64,000 nucleotides of DNA from Gordonia liuliyuniae (GTDB lineage: Bacteria > Actinomycetota > Actinomycetes > Mycobacteriales > Mycobacteriaceae). The DNA is taken from contig NZ_JAKKOT010000002.1 in the NCBI RefSeq assembly GCF_021739025.1, forward strand, positions 62,001 through 126,000, written 5' to 3'. Positions 1-8,287 of this stretch are shown here, piece after piece. The translations under genes were made by a program, and so were the position numbers. Position 1 is the stretch's first letter, and each line of letters starts with the position of its first letter. The notes beneath the pieces are model-generated. The model did no database searches. It was not told the DNA's origin and saw only the letters and a program-made list of their open reading frames with translations.

Positions 1-474
1 TACGTGCCGATCGGGCTGGGGGTTCTCGGCGCCCTGCTGCTCATCGGTTGGGCGATCCTCGTGTGGCGTGGCCGCACGACCGACGGAAAGACCGACGGGC
101 GGGGACCGGACGGTAATGGGCCCGATGGTGACGGGCCCGACGACAACGGACCCAATGGCGACTACCCGACGGATCCGAACGCCTCGTATGCGTACTCGGG
201 GTCGCATGAGGCGACGACGGCCATCCCGGCCGTCTCGTCCACCGACGACACCACGGTGATGCCTGCGCAGCCCACCGCACAGGACCCGTACTGGTCGCAG
301 CCGCCGGTCGACGAGACGGCGCCCTCGGCCTGGAGCCAGCCGGAGCAGGGCCAGACGGACCACAATCACGTGGCCCCGAGCCCCGCGGACGAGACCGACA
401 CCGGCTCCTTCCGCCCGATCACCGACCCGACCCGGCCGATGCCCGACTACGACAGCTACCGCCGGCCGGAGTAG
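1..474 (+). CDS. C-terminal part of a single-pass membrane protein with an acidic, Gly/Pro-rich tail (partial)
   Basis: The reading frame is open from base 1, so the gene probably starts upstream of the window; a GTG at base 4 is the first in-window start codon but need not be used. The visible protein begins with one hydrophobic membrane segment of about 20 residues. A low-complexity linker with repeated G-P-D-G/D units follows, then a long acidic, Ser/Thr/Pro-rich tail ending in YRRPE. No catalytic motif is visible. The tail is likely disordered and on one side of the membrane. I do not recognise the family. The frame closes at a TAG 20 bp before a large palindrome that could act as its terminator. 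Confidence 0.55.
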   Translation, partial: YVPIGLGVLGALLLIGWAILVWRGRTTDGKTDGRGPDGNGPDGDGPDDNGPNGDYPTDPNASYAYSGSHEATTAIPAVSSTDDTTVMPAQPTAQDPYWSQPPVDETAPSAWSQPEQGQTDHNHVAPSPADETDTGSFRPITDPTRPMPDYDSYRRPE

Positions 475-494
475 GGGCCCAAGGCTCTCTCCTG

Positions 495-550
495 CCCAAG
501 AATTCGCGTTGCGCGATTGAACGTTCAATCGCGCAACGCGAATTTTTGGG
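495..550. repeat. Long palindrome, copy 1 (possible terminator or flanking repeat)
   Basis: Bases 501-522 and 523-544 are perfect reverse complements (22-bp arms, no loop, centre TTGAACGTTCAA). Pairing continues outward to 495 and 550 with one mismatch. It lies between the membrane-protein tail and the DUF559-like gene. A second, imperfect copy lies just after that gene at 1517-1572, and both are preceded by the same CTCCTRCCCA string. It may be a rho-independent terminator, since it has T-rich right-hand bases, but the zero-loop symmetry is unusual for one. Confidence 0.8.
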
Positions 551-601
551 TAGCAGGCGTGGCGAGGAAACCGGGAAGGACGTCGGTGCGTCTAACTGAG
601 T

Positions 602-1507
602 ATGAGGACCTTTCCGTTCGACGAGTACGGCGTGCTCTACCGAGACCGTGCGGTCGGTGTCGGGTGGACGTCGACGCAACTGGCGCGAGCGGTGCACGCC
701 GGTGATCTGCTCCGGATCGACACCGGCACCTACGCCGAGGCCGTGCCGCGGCCACCAGCCGACCTCCATCTGCTGCGGGTGCGTGCCGCGCTCGAACGCG
801 ACCCCGGCCTGACCTTCACGCATCAGAGCGCTGCCGTCATCCATCGCCTGCCGCTGCTCACACCGGACCTCTCGCTGATCGACGTGGTCAGCGCGCGGCG
901 GGCCCGTCGACGATCGCTTCGCCTGCGGGCGGTGCCCCTCGTCCCGGAGGAGGCCATCGTCGTCGACGGACTTTCAGTCACCTCGCTGGAGAGGACCGCG
1001 GTGTCGGTCGCGTGTACGTCTCCGATGGGATTCGCGGGAGCCCTTACCGTCTTCGACGGCGCTCTCAGTCAGGGCGCGTCACGTCAGTCGATGACGAGGA
1101 TGCTCGACGCCCCGATGCACGGTGTCGCCGTCGCTCGACGAGCCCTGGCGCTGGCCGACGCCGACTCCGCGAACCCCGCCGAGTCCTGGTCTCGCGCTCA
1201 GATGATCGAGGGCGGCCTGCCGCATCCGCGTCTGCAGCACGAGTTCTACGACGCGAACGGCTTCGTCGCACGCTCGGACTTCGACTGGGACGGCGTCCTC
1301 GTCGCCGAGTTCGACGGCTACGGCAAGTATGAGGACTACAACATCTACGGACAGACTCCGATCGACGTCCTCAAACGGGAGAAGCGCAGGCAGGCGCGCC
1401 TCGAGGATCTCGGCGTCGACATCGTCCGTCTCGAATGGCTCCACTTGGAGCGACGCCTCGTCGTACCGCGCATCAAGCCGAGACTGCTCAGACTAGGCCT
1501 CATCTGA
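602..1507 (+). CDS. AbiEi-like / DUF559 (PD-(D/E)XK, Vsr-like) putative endonuclease
   Basis: 301 aa. The N-terminal ~100 residues look like the winged-helix domain of AbiEi-type antitoxin proteins (region around LARAVHAGDLLRI). The C-terminal ~110 residues look like the small Vsr/DUF559 nuclease fold, with the core SDFDWDGVLVAEFDGYGKY near residues 223-241 supplying the acidic D...E-x-D and K positions expected of PD-(D/E)XK enzymes. Such two-domain proteins are common and usually uncharacterised in actinobacteria. The ATG lacks a Shine-Dalgarno sequence. There is no partner toxin next door, so a toxin-antitoxin role is unsupported. The gene is framed by two copies of one palindrome. Family assignment is by motif; DNA cleavage is inferred. 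Confidence 0.7.
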   Translation: MRTFPFDEYGVLYRDRAVGVGWTSTQLARAVHAGDLLRIDTGTYAEAVPRPPADLHLLRVRAALERDPGLTFTHQSAAVIHRLPLLTPDLSLIDVVSARRARRRSLRLRAVPLVPEEAIVVDGLSVTSLERTAVSVACTSPMGFAGALTVFDGALSQGASRQSMTRMLDAPMHGVAVARRALALADADSANPAESWSRAQMIEGGLPHPRLQHEFYDANGFVARSDFDWDGVLVAEFDGYGKYEDYNIYGQTPIDVLKREKRRQARLEDLGVDIVRLEWLHLERRLVVPRIKPRLLRLGLI

Positions 1508-1516
1508 GCTCTCCTA

Positions 1517-1572
1517 CCCAGAAATTCGCGTCGCACGATTGAACGTTCAATCGCCCAACGCGAATTCGGGGG
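1517..1572. repeat. Long palindrome, copy 2 (diverged)
   Basis: The same element as at 495-550: an identical central 18 bp (CGATTGAACGTTCAATCG) and identical outer AATTCGCG blocks, but several mismatches between its own arms. It sits between the convergent DUF559-like gene (stop at 1507) and the flavoprotein gene (stop at 1584, minus strand), where a bidirectional terminator would be expected. Confidence 0.75.
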
Positions 1573-1583
1573 CAGAAGAGCCG

Positions 1584-3248
1584 TCAGCGGCGGGCGACGG
1601 CCCGGCCGGCGGCGCGGCCGGAGAAGATGCAGCCGCCGAGGAAGGTGCCTTCGAGGGCGTTGTAGCCGTGGACTCCGCCACCGCCGAAGCCTGCGACCTC
1701 GCCCGCAGCGTACAAGCCGTCGAACGCGGCACCGTCGGGACGCATCACCTGGGAGTCGAGGTTGGTCTCGAGACCGCCGAGTGTCTTACGCGTGAGGATG
1801 TTGAGGCGGACGGCGATCAACGGCCCGTGCGCCGGGTCGAGGAGTCGATGCGGCTTGGCGACGCGGACTACCTTGTCGCCCAGGTAGTTCCGCGCATTGT
1901 GAATGGCCATGACCTGCGCGTCCTTGCTGTATCCGTTCTCCATCTGCGCGTCGCGCGAGGAGATGGTGCGCTCGAGCTCCTGCAGATCGATGTGCCCGCC
2001 TCGGCCGATCTCGTTCATCCCATTGACGAGTTCGGGCAGAGTGTCACGGACGACGAAGTCCACACCGTGCTCGGTGAACGCCTCGACCGGACCCGGCATC
2101 CCTTTCGCGAGACGACTCTTCGCTGCGACCTTCAATGACTTCTCGGTGATGTCCGGATTCTGTTCGGAGCCCGAGAGGGCGAACTCCTTCTCGATGATCG
2201 AGCGGCTCAATACGAACCACGAATAGTCGTAGCCGGTGTCGAGGATCGCCTTCATCGTCGAATTCGTGTCGAAACCGGGGAAGTTGGGCGCGGCGAGCCG
2301 GTTGCCGTTCGCGTCGAGCCACAACGACGACGGGCCGGGGATGATGCGAATGGCGTGGTCGGACCAGACGGGATCCCAGTTCTGAATGCCCTCGGTGTAA
2401 TGCCACATGCGGTCACGGTTGACGATGTTTCCGCCCGCCGACTCGGTGATCGCTAACATCCGACCGTCCACATAGTCGGGTACGCCCGAGATCATGAACT
2501 CCGGCGCCGGACCGAGACGGTCGACCGGCCAGTTCTTCCGGATGAGGTCGTGGTTGTGGCCGATCCCGCCCGAGGTGATGATCACCGCGTCGCCGCGGAT
2601 CTCGAAGTCGTCGGTCTCCACACGCGACGACGGGACGCCGCGTTCGGCGTCGCTGCGCTCCAGCACACGGCCGCGCACCCCGACGGCAGCGCCGCCCTCG
2701 GTGATCAGCTCGTCGACGCGGTGTCGGAACGCGAAGTCGACGAGTCCACGCTTCTCGGCTTCGAGTACCGGCTCCAGGAAGATCCGCACCACGTCGGGGC
2801 CGGTCCCCCACGAGAGATGAAAGCGCGGGACCGAGTTGCCGTGCCCGTCGGCGAAGCCGCCGCCGCGCTCGGCCCAGCCGACGACCGGCGTGAACCGGAG
2901 CCCGAGGTCGTGCAGGTACTGGCGTTTGACGGTCGACGCGAAGTCGACATACGCCCGAGCCCACTGCCGCGGCCAGTAGTCCTCGTCCTCACGATCGAAC
3001 CCGGCCGAACCCATCCAGTCCTGGAGCGCCAGCTCCGGCGAATCCTTGATGCCGAGTCGACGCTGCTCCGGACTGTCGACCAGAAAGATTCCGCCGAGCG
3101 ACCAGAACGCCTGCCCACCGAGATTCGCACGGTTCTCCTGGTCGACGACGGTGACGCGTTTACCGGCCTTCGTCAGTTCGTAGGTGGCGACCAGGCCCGC
3201 CAGTCCAGCTCCGACGACGACAGCGTCGACGTTGTCCCGAATGCTCAC
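1584..3248 (-). CDS. FAD-binding dehydrogenase (fumarate reductase/KstD-like flavoprotein, Rv0785-like)
   Basis: 554 aa, GTG start preceded by GGGGAG. The N terminus carries the Rossmann dinucleotide motif VVVGAGLAGL (about residues 10-19) followed by an acidic VVDQE strand end, typical of FAD binding. The C terminus has the second FAD motif (GLYAAGEVAGFGGGGVHGYN) and GGLETN, as in the fumarate reductase/3-ketosteroid dehydrogenase superfamily. Length and pattern resemble mycobacterial Rv0785-type putative FAD-binding dehydrogenases. The substrate is not evident: no steroid genes adjoin it and I cannot identify the KstD active-site tyrosines. Probably cytosolic, since no signal peptide is visible. 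It is transcribed alone, divergent from the mycolyltransferase. Confidence 0.8.
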   Translation of the reverse strand: MSIRDNVDAVVVGAGLAGLVATYELTKAGKRVTVVDQENRANLGGQAFWSLGGIFLVDSPEQRRLGIKDSPELALQDWMGSAGFDREDEDYWPRQWARAYVDFASTVKRQYLHDLGLRFTPVVGWAERGGGFADGHGNSVPRFHLSWGTGPDVVRIFLEPVLEAEKRGLVDFAFRHRVDELITEGGAAVGVRGRVLERSDAERGVPSSRVETDDFEIRGDAVIITSGGIGHNHDLIRKNWPVDRLGPAPEFMISGVPDYVDGRMLAITESAGGNIVNRDRMWHYTEGIQNWDPVWSDHAIRIIPGPSSLWLDANGNRLAAPNFPGFDTNSTMKAILDTGYDYSWFVLSRSIIEKEFALSGSEQNPDITEKSLKVAAKSRLAKGMPGPVEAFTEHGVDFVVRDTLPELVNGMNEIGRGGHIDLQELERTISSRDAQMENGYSKDAQVMAIHNARNYLGDKVVRVAKPHRLLDPAHGPLIAVRLNILTRKTLGGLETNLDSQVMRPDGAAFDGLYAAGEVAGFGGGGVHGYNALEGTFLGGCIFSGRAAGRAVARR

Positions 3249-3583
3249 GTACTCCCCTGTTCTTCGCGCCCGCTATCGCGCACATCACATCGGCGACTCT
3301 ACCGCCACACGCGGCACCGGACCGCTGCTCGGGCGACGAATAACGCTGCCGCCCAACTGCCGCGCGCCCGTCACGCGGCTCGCTGCGTACGCACGATTCG
3401 CGGGATGTGCCCGAAACCTCCCGTGCGCGGGGACGTCACAACCCGGTTTCGACCCGCTCGCCGCTTTGGACAGACGGTCACAGTTCGATTACGCTCACTC
3501 TCCGAACGGGGGTCAGGGCCGTCAGGCCCGGCAATTTGTACTCGCGGCCGCGCGTGCGTGGCCATCAACAGAAGGACTAACGC
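3249..3583. other. 335-bp divergent intergenic region
   Basis: Lies between the flavoprotein gene (minus) and the mycolyltransferase gene (plus), so it must hold both promoters. AGAAGGA sits just before the mycolyltransferase ATG. A TTGGAC (3466-3471) and GATTAC (3487-3492) pair could be a poor promoter, but its 15-bp spacing is short. No open frame with credible coding character and no strong inverted repeat was seen. Confidence 0.4.
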
Positions 3584-4543
3584 ATGCTTTCCAGCGCCCG
3601 CAAGCGCTTGACCGCCGGTGTGCTGGCGGTCGCCGCCGCCGCAGCAGGGACGCTCGTCGCCGTCGCACCGCAGGCCCAGGCCGCAGGCACCGTCGAGCAG
3701 GTCTACTCGCACGCCATGCATCGCAACGTGCCCGTGCAGATCGTCGACGGCGGCTCGGGCAAGGCCAAGCCGACCCTGTACCTCCTCGACGGCCTCCGTG
3801 CCCCCAAGAACACCAGCGGTTGGCTGCAGAACACCAACGTCGACGACTACATGGCGGGCAAGGGCACCAACGTGGCCATCCCGTTCGGCGGCGCAGGCAG
3901 CTTCTACACCAACTGGGAGCGTCGCGACCCGAAACTCGGCCTCAACAAGTGGGAGACGTTCCTAACCAAGGAACTGCCCGCCTACATGAAGGCCAAGCAC
4001 AACAGCGACAACCGCCGCAACGGCATCGCGGGCCTGTCGATGTCCGGCACCTCGGCCCTGAACCTGGCGTCGCGTCACCCGAGCTTCTACAAGGCCGTTG
4101 CGTCGTACAGCGGCTACCCGACCGTCACCATGCCCGGCTTCGGCCAGGGCATCCAGGCCGCCGTCATGGAGATGGGCGGCAACCCCGTCAACATGTGGGG
4201 CATCTGGCCGGCAGGCGAATGGGCCGCTAACGACCCGTTCCTGACCGCCGGAAACCTTGCAGGCAAACGCGTCTACGTCTCGTCCGGCACCGGCGTCGGC
4301 TCCAAGTACGATTCGTCGGTCACCCCGGGCAGCGCAAACTTCAACGCGACGAAGTTCGCACAGATGGTTCCGCTCGAAGTCGCCGCATCGACGAGCTCGC
4401 AGCTGTACATCGCTCGCCTCGCGACCGTCCCCGGCGTCAAGCTGACCACCGACATCACGCCCGACGGCGTCCACTGGTGGGACTACTGGGGCTCGAACTT
4501 CAAGCACTCCTGGAAGACGACGTTCCGCCCGGCGTTCTTCTGA
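3584..4543 (+). CDS. Secreted mycolyltransferase / antigen 85-family esterase
   Basis: 319 aa. It opens with a Sec signal peptide (KKR-type basic start, Ala-rich core, cleavage probably after AQA near residue 33). The mature part is the antigen-85 alpha/beta-hydrolase fold: a YLLDGLRA strand, the W.NT..D segment, nucleophile elbow GLSMSG (Ser154) and a C-terminal GVHWWDYW with His297 as the likely catalytic histidine. In this family the enzyme moves mycoloyl groups between trehalose mono-mycolate and arabinogalactan or trehalose at the cell envelope. It marks the organism as a mycolic-acid former. SD sequence AGAAGGA is present. It is followed by a terminator and stands alone. Confidence 0.93.
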   Translation: MLSSARKRLTAGVLAVAAAAAGTLVAVAPQAQAAGTVEQVYSHAMHRNVPVQIVDGGSGKAKPTLYLLDGLRAPKNTSGWLQNTNVDDYMAGKGTNVAIPFGGAGSFYTNWERRDPKLGLNKWETFLTKELPAYMKAKHNSDNRRNGIAGLSMSGTSALNLASRHPSFYKAVASYSGYPTVTMPGFGQGIQAAVMEMGGNPVNMWGIWPAGEWAANDPFLTAGNLAGKRVYVSSGTGVGSKYDSSVTPGSANFNATKFAQMVPLEVAASTSSQLYIARLATVPGVKLTTDITPDGVHWWDYWGSNFKHSWKTTFRPAFF

Positions 4544-4603
4544 GCAAGGAACTCTGACCCGCTCGACTCAGGTCAACCCCGCTCGACCAGCATGAACCAG
4601 CTT

Positions 4604-4635
4604 CGGCCGGTGGCTCCGCGAGGAGTCACCGGCCG
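4604..4635 (+). terminator. Terminator after the mycolyltransferase gene
   Basis: A 14-bp stem with one mismatch (CGGCCGGTGGCTCC pairs with 4622-4635) around a 4-nt loop, followed by TTGTCGTG. It lies between the mycolyltransferase stop and the DyP promoter. Confidence 0.65.
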
Positions 4636-4652
4636 TTGTCGTGTGTTGTCGC

Positions 4653-4658
4653 TACGCT
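4653..4658 (+). promoter_or_regulatory. -10 box for leaderless dyp-encapsulin mRNA
   Basis: TACGCT ends 7 bp before the GTG at 4666 and there is no Shine-Dalgarno sequence, matching the TANNNT-N7-start layout of leaderless actinobacterial transcripts. It also supports 4666 over the TTG at 4636, which lies inside the preceding terminator stem. Confidence 0.5.
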
Positions 4659-4665
4659 GAGTAGC

Positions 4666-5712
4666 GTGGGAACCGGACAGCACATTCTGACTCGTAAGAC
4701 TCCATCGGCGATGTTTCTCGTCATGACGATCGCCGACGATGCCGTGGACGCGGTGCGCGAGAGCATCAGCGGGCTGGGCGACCTGGTCACGACCGTGTCG
4801 TCGCGAGCACCCGAAGCCACGCTGTCGGCGATCATCGCAGTCGGCTCAGATGCTTGGGACCGTATGTTCAGCGGCCCGAAGCCCGCCTCGTTGCATCCGT
4901 TCATCGAGTTGACCGGCGACGTGCACACCGCGCCGTCGACCCCCGGCGATCTTCTGTTGCACATCAAGTCCGACCGCATGGATCTCGCGTTCGAGGTCGG
5001 TCGCCTATGGGCGGCCTCGGCAGGCGATGCGGTCACCGTGGTGGACGAGGTGCACGGCTTCCGGTACTTCGACGTGCGCGACCTGATCGGTTTCGTCGAC
5101 GGGACCGAGAACCCGACGGGCGACGACGCGGTCGATGCGATCGTCGTCGGCGACGAAGACCCGGAGTTCGCAGGCGGCACCTACGTCGCGGTTCAGCGGT
5201 ACGTCACCGACTTCGCCGCGTGGACCGCACTCAGCGTCCCCGACCAGGAGGCCGCGATCGGCCGTACCAAACTGGAGAACATCGAGTTCGACGACGATGT
5301 GAAGCCCTCCAACTCGCACATCGCCTTGAATGTGGTCGAAGACGAAGACGGCAACGAACTCGACATCGTGCGCGACAACATGCCGTACGGCGACGTCGCG
5401 GGCGGTGGCGAGAGCGGCACCCTCTTCATCGCCTATTCGAGGACCCCCGACGTCACCGAACAGATGCTGCGCAACATGTTCATCGGCGAACCGGAGGGCA
5501 ATCACGACCGGCTCTTGGACTTCACTACCGCCGTCACCGGCAACCAATATTTCGCACCGACCCTGGAGTTCCTCGAAGACCCGCCGCCCGCGCCCGTCAT
5601 CGAAGACGAACCATCGACCGCCGAGCCCGACCCGTCTCCCGGATCGCTCGGCATCGGATCGCTCCGCGTAGCCACCACACGACCGAAGAACGTAGAAGGG
5701 AACATCCGATGA
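4666..5712 (+). CDS. DyP-type haem peroxidase, encapsulin cargo
   Basis: 348 aa from GTG 4666. It has the DyP signature GFVDGTENP with catalytic Asp145, the proximal haem ligand in SNSHIALN (His218) and the distal Arg259 in AYSRTPD. The family oxidises dyes, phenolics or other donors with peroxide. Near the C terminus, after a Pro/Asp-rich linker, is GSLGIGSLR (about 326-334), the cargo-loading peptide that docks DyP inside encapsulin shells. Oddly, 14 more residues follow this peptide, although it is usually at the extreme end. The stop overlaps the encapsulin ATG (ATGA), so the two are co-translated. The peroxidase should be packaged in the nanocompartment. Confidence 0.95.
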   Translation: MGTGQHILTRKTPSAMFLVMTIADDAVDAVRESISGLGDLVTTVSSRAPEATLSAIIAVGSDAWDRMFSGPKPASLHPFIELTGDVHTAPSTPGDLLLHIKSDRMDLAFEVGRLWAASAGDAVTVVDEVHGFRYFDVRDLIGFVDGTENPTGDDAVDAIVVGDEDPEFAGGTYVAVQRYVTDFAAWTALSVPDQEAAIGRTKLENIEFDDDVKPSNSHIALNVVEDEDGNELDIVRDNMPYGDVAGGGESGTLFIAYSRTPDVTEQMLRNMFIGEPEGNHDRLLDFTTAVTGNQYFAPTLEFLEDPPPAPVIEDEPSTAEPDPSPGSLGIGSLRVATTRPKNVEGNIR

Positions 5713-6500
5713 GCAACCTGCACCGCGACCTAGCGCCGATCTCCAGCGCCGCATGGGCCGAGATCGAAGAGGAGGCGAGCCGCTCGTTCAAACGCAATGT
5801 CGCCGGTCGGCGTCTCGTGGACGTCAAGGGCCCGCTCGGGCTCGACACCGATTCGGTGACCGTCGGTCACCGCACGAAGATCGACGCTCCGGCCGACGGC
5901 ATCTCGGCGTACCTGCGGAACGCGCAGCCGCTGGTGGAACTCAAGGTCCCGTTCACGGTGACGCGGGAAGCGATCGACGACGTCGAGCGCGGTGCGGCCG
6001 ACGCCGACTGGGACCCGGTCGTCAAAGCCGCGCGTGAGCTCGCGCTCGCCGAGGACCGCGCGATCTTCAGCGGGTACGCCGCCGCCCAGATCACCGGGCT
6101 CGGCTCCGGGGCAGCGAACATCGCACTCCCCGAGGACGTCCGCGAGTCCCCGGACGCGATCAGCCAGGCCATGAACAAACTGCGTCTGGCGTCGGTCGAC
6201 GGCCCCTATTCGCTCGCCCTGTCGGCCGAGCTGTACGCACAGGTCAACGAGACGTCGAACCACGGCTACCCGGTGCGCGAGCACCTGCGCCGCATCCTCA
6301 CCGACGGCGAGATCGTCTGGGCGCCCGCGATCGACGGTGCTTACCTGGTGTCCACCCGCGGCGGTGACTTCGAACTGACCATCGGCCAGGACGTGTCGAT
6401 CGGCTACGACTCGCACGACGCGGACGTCGTGAACCTGTACTTCACCGAATCGTTCACGTACCTGACCTACACGCCGGAGGCCGCCGTCGCGCTGCGCTGA
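5709..6500 (+). CDS. Family 1 encapsulin nanocompartment shell protein
   Basis: 263 aa, the usual length for a family 1 encapsulin (HK97-like fold). Characteristic N terminus (M-NLHRDLAPIS..AW.EIEEEA) and GRRLVDVKGPLG segment, the P-domain/E-loop region, and a C-terminal VxLYFTESFTYLTYTPEAA block. Subunits assemble into an icosahedral shell that encloses the upstream DyP through its C-terminal targeting peptide. It overlaps dyp by 4 nt and probably depends on the same leaderless promoter. Cytosolic. The homologue in mycobacteria (Cfp29) is also found in culture filtrates. Confidence 0.96.
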   Translation: MSNLHRDLAPISSAAWAEIEEEASRSFKRNVAGRRLVDVKGPLGLDTDSVTVGHRTKIDAPADGISAYLRNAQPLVELKVPFTVTREAIDDVERGAADADWDPVVKAARELALAEDRAIFSGYAAAQITGLGSGAANIALPEDVRESPDAISQAMNKLRLASVDGPYSLALSAELYAQVNETSNHGYPVREHLRRILTDGEIVWAPAIDGAYLVSTRGGDFELTIGQDVSIGYDSHDADVVNLYFTESFTYLTYTPEAAVALR

Positions 6501-6515
6501 GCACCGCGAAAACCC

Positions 6516-6544
6516 TTGGTCCGATCGGCGGACAGGCGTATAGA
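6516..6544 (+). promoter_or_regulatory. Promoter for the ABC exporter operon
   Basis: TTGGTC (6516-6521), 17 bp, then TATAGA (6539-6544), a good SigA-type pair. The GTG start at 6554 is only 9 bp downstream with no SD, so the mRNA is probably leaderless or nearly so. Confidence 0.55.
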
Positions 6545-6553
6545 GTCGACGGA

Positions 6554-8287
6554 GTGCTCATCCGCCTGCTCCGCACGTATCTCACGAAGTACCGACGTCT
6601 GATCGTCGCCGTCGTCGCGCTCCAATTGGTCGCGACGGCGGCGATGCTGTATCTGCCGACCCTCAACGCCGACATCATCGACCGCGGCGTCGCGACCGGC
6701 GACACCGGCTACATCGTGAGCACCGGCGGCGTGATGCTCCTCGTCTCCCTCGCCCAGATCGTCTGTTCGGTGATCGCCATGTACGCGGGCGCACAGGCGT
6801 CCCTCGGGGCCGGCCGCGATATCCGGCACGACCTGGTGCACCGCGTCAACGGATTCTCGGCGCGCGAAGTCGGCCAGTTCGGCGCACCGTCGTTGATCAC
6901 CCGGACGACCAACGACGTGCAGCAGGTCCAGTTGCTGGCCGTCATGTCGATCTCGATCCTGGTGACCGCCCCGATCATGGGCATCGGCGGCATCGTGATG
7001 GGCATGTACGAGGCGCTGCCCATCTCGTGGCTACTCGCCGTCGCCGTCCCCGTCCTCGGCCTGACGATGGGCTTGATCATCGGGCGGATGATCCCCGCGT
7101 TCCGGTCCATGCAGGAGCGGATCGACGGCGTCAACCGGGTGATGCGCGAACAGATCACGGGCATCCGCGTGGTCCGCGCGTTCGTGCGGGAACGCCACGA
7201 GATCGAGCGGTTCGGGGTCGCGAACAATCTCCTCGCCGACTCCTCGTTGCGTGTCGGACGGATGATGGCGTTGATGTTCCCGGCCGTCATGCTGATCACC
7301 AACCTGACGCTGATCGCCGTCCTCTGGTTCGGCGGACACGCGGTCGGCGACGGCACCGTCGAGATCGGTTCGCTCACCGCGATGATCAGCTACGTCATGC
7401 AGATCATGATGTCGGTGATGATGGCGTCGTTCCTGGCGATCATGGCACCCAGGGCAGGCGTCTGCGCCGAACGCATCTGCGAAGTCCTCGACACCGAGTC
7501 GTCGGTGCACTCCCCCGACGAGCCGGTCGCGATGACCGGCGATCCGGCTGTCGTCGAGTTCGACGCCGTCGAGTTCGGTTACCCCGGCGCCGACGACCCA
7601 GTCCTGACGGACATCACGTTCGCCACGAGGCCCGGGACGACGACAGCTGTCGTCGGCTCCACCGGCTCCGGTAAGACCACCCTCGTCAACCTGATCCCGC
7701 GCCTCATCGACACGACCGGCGGCGCATTGCGGATCGGCGGCGTCGACGTCCGCGACCAAGATCCCGACCTGTTGCGGCGCGGGATCGGCCTGGTGCCGCA
7801 GCGGCCGTATCTGTTCTCGGGAACCGTCGCCACCAACCTCCGCCACGGCAAGCCCGACGCGACCGACGACGAACTGTGGTCGGCGTTGGAGATCGCGCAG
7901 GCCGCCGACTTCGTGCGCGCCATGCCCGACGGTCTCGACACGGCGATCGCCCAGGGCGGCACGACTGTGTCCGGCGGCCAGCGGCAACGACTCGCGATCG
8001 CGCGAGCACTGGTGCGCCGACCGTCCGTATACGTGTTCGACGACTCGTTCTCGGCGCTCGACCTGCAGACCGACGCCAGACTGCGGGCGGCTCTCGCTCC
8101 CGCGACGCGCGACGCAGCGATGATCGTCGTCGCCCAACGCATCTCGACCATCACCTCCGCGGACCAGATCATCGTCCTCGAACAGGGCGCCGTCGTCGGT
8201 CTCGGCACTCACGACGAACTCCTGGAGTCGTGCGCGACGTATGCCGAGATAGCCGAGTCCCAACTCGCGATCGGAGCGGCACAGTGA
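6554..8287 (+). CDS. ABC exporter half-transporter, degenerate-site subunit (Rv1273c-like)
   Basis: 577 aa. An N-terminal exporter membrane domain with six predicted helices (residues ~15-300) is fused to an ATPase domain: Walker A GSTGSGKTT at about 368-376, signature SGGQRQRLA near 473 and a switch His in a divergent position. The Walker B end reads VFDDSFSALD: the catalytic Glu is replaced by Asp, as in the non-hydrolysing subunit of heterodimeric exporters such as TM287/288. The second gene has the canonical Glu. The two genes overlap by 4 nt (GTGA). From memory, lengths and order resemble M. tuberculosis Rv1273c-Rv1272c. The exported substrate is unknown. Confidence 0.92.
   Translation: MLIRLLRTYLTKYRRLIVAVVALQLVATAAMLYLPTLNADIIDRGVATGDTGYIVSTGGVMLLVSLAQIVCSVIAMYAGAQASLGAGRDIRHDLVHRVNGFSAREVGQFGAPSLITRTTNDVQQVQLLAVMSISILVTAPIMGIGGIVMGMYEALPISWLLAVAVPVLGLTMGLIIGRMIPAFRSMQERIDGVNRVMREQITGIRVVRAFVRERHEIERFGVANNLLADSSLRVGRMMALMFPAVMLITNLTLIAVLWFGGHAVGDGTVEIGSLTAMISYVMQIMMSVMMASFLAIMAPRAGVCAERICEVLDTESSVHSPDEPVAMTGDPAVVEFDAVEFGYPGADDPVLTDITFATRPGTTTAVVGSTGSGKTTLVNLIPRLIDTTGGALRIGGVDVRDQDPDLLRRGIGLVPQRPYLFSGTVATNLRHGKPDATDDELWSALEIAQAADFVRAMPDGLDTAIAQGGTTVSGGQRQRLAIARALVRRPSVYVFDDSFSALDLQTDARLRAALAPATRDAAMIVVAQRISTITSADQIIVLEQGAVVGLGTHDELLESCATYAEIAESQLAIGAAQ

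Noticed and set aside
4636..4665. Upstream TTG start for DyP
   Set aside because: It lies at the edge of the preceding terminator stem and would precede the -10 box; family N termini align with the GTG at 4666.
4854..5708. In-frame upstream extension of the encapsulin gene
   Set aside because: It overlaps dyp in another frame and encodes an Arg-rich sequence. The encapsulin proper starts at ATG 5709.
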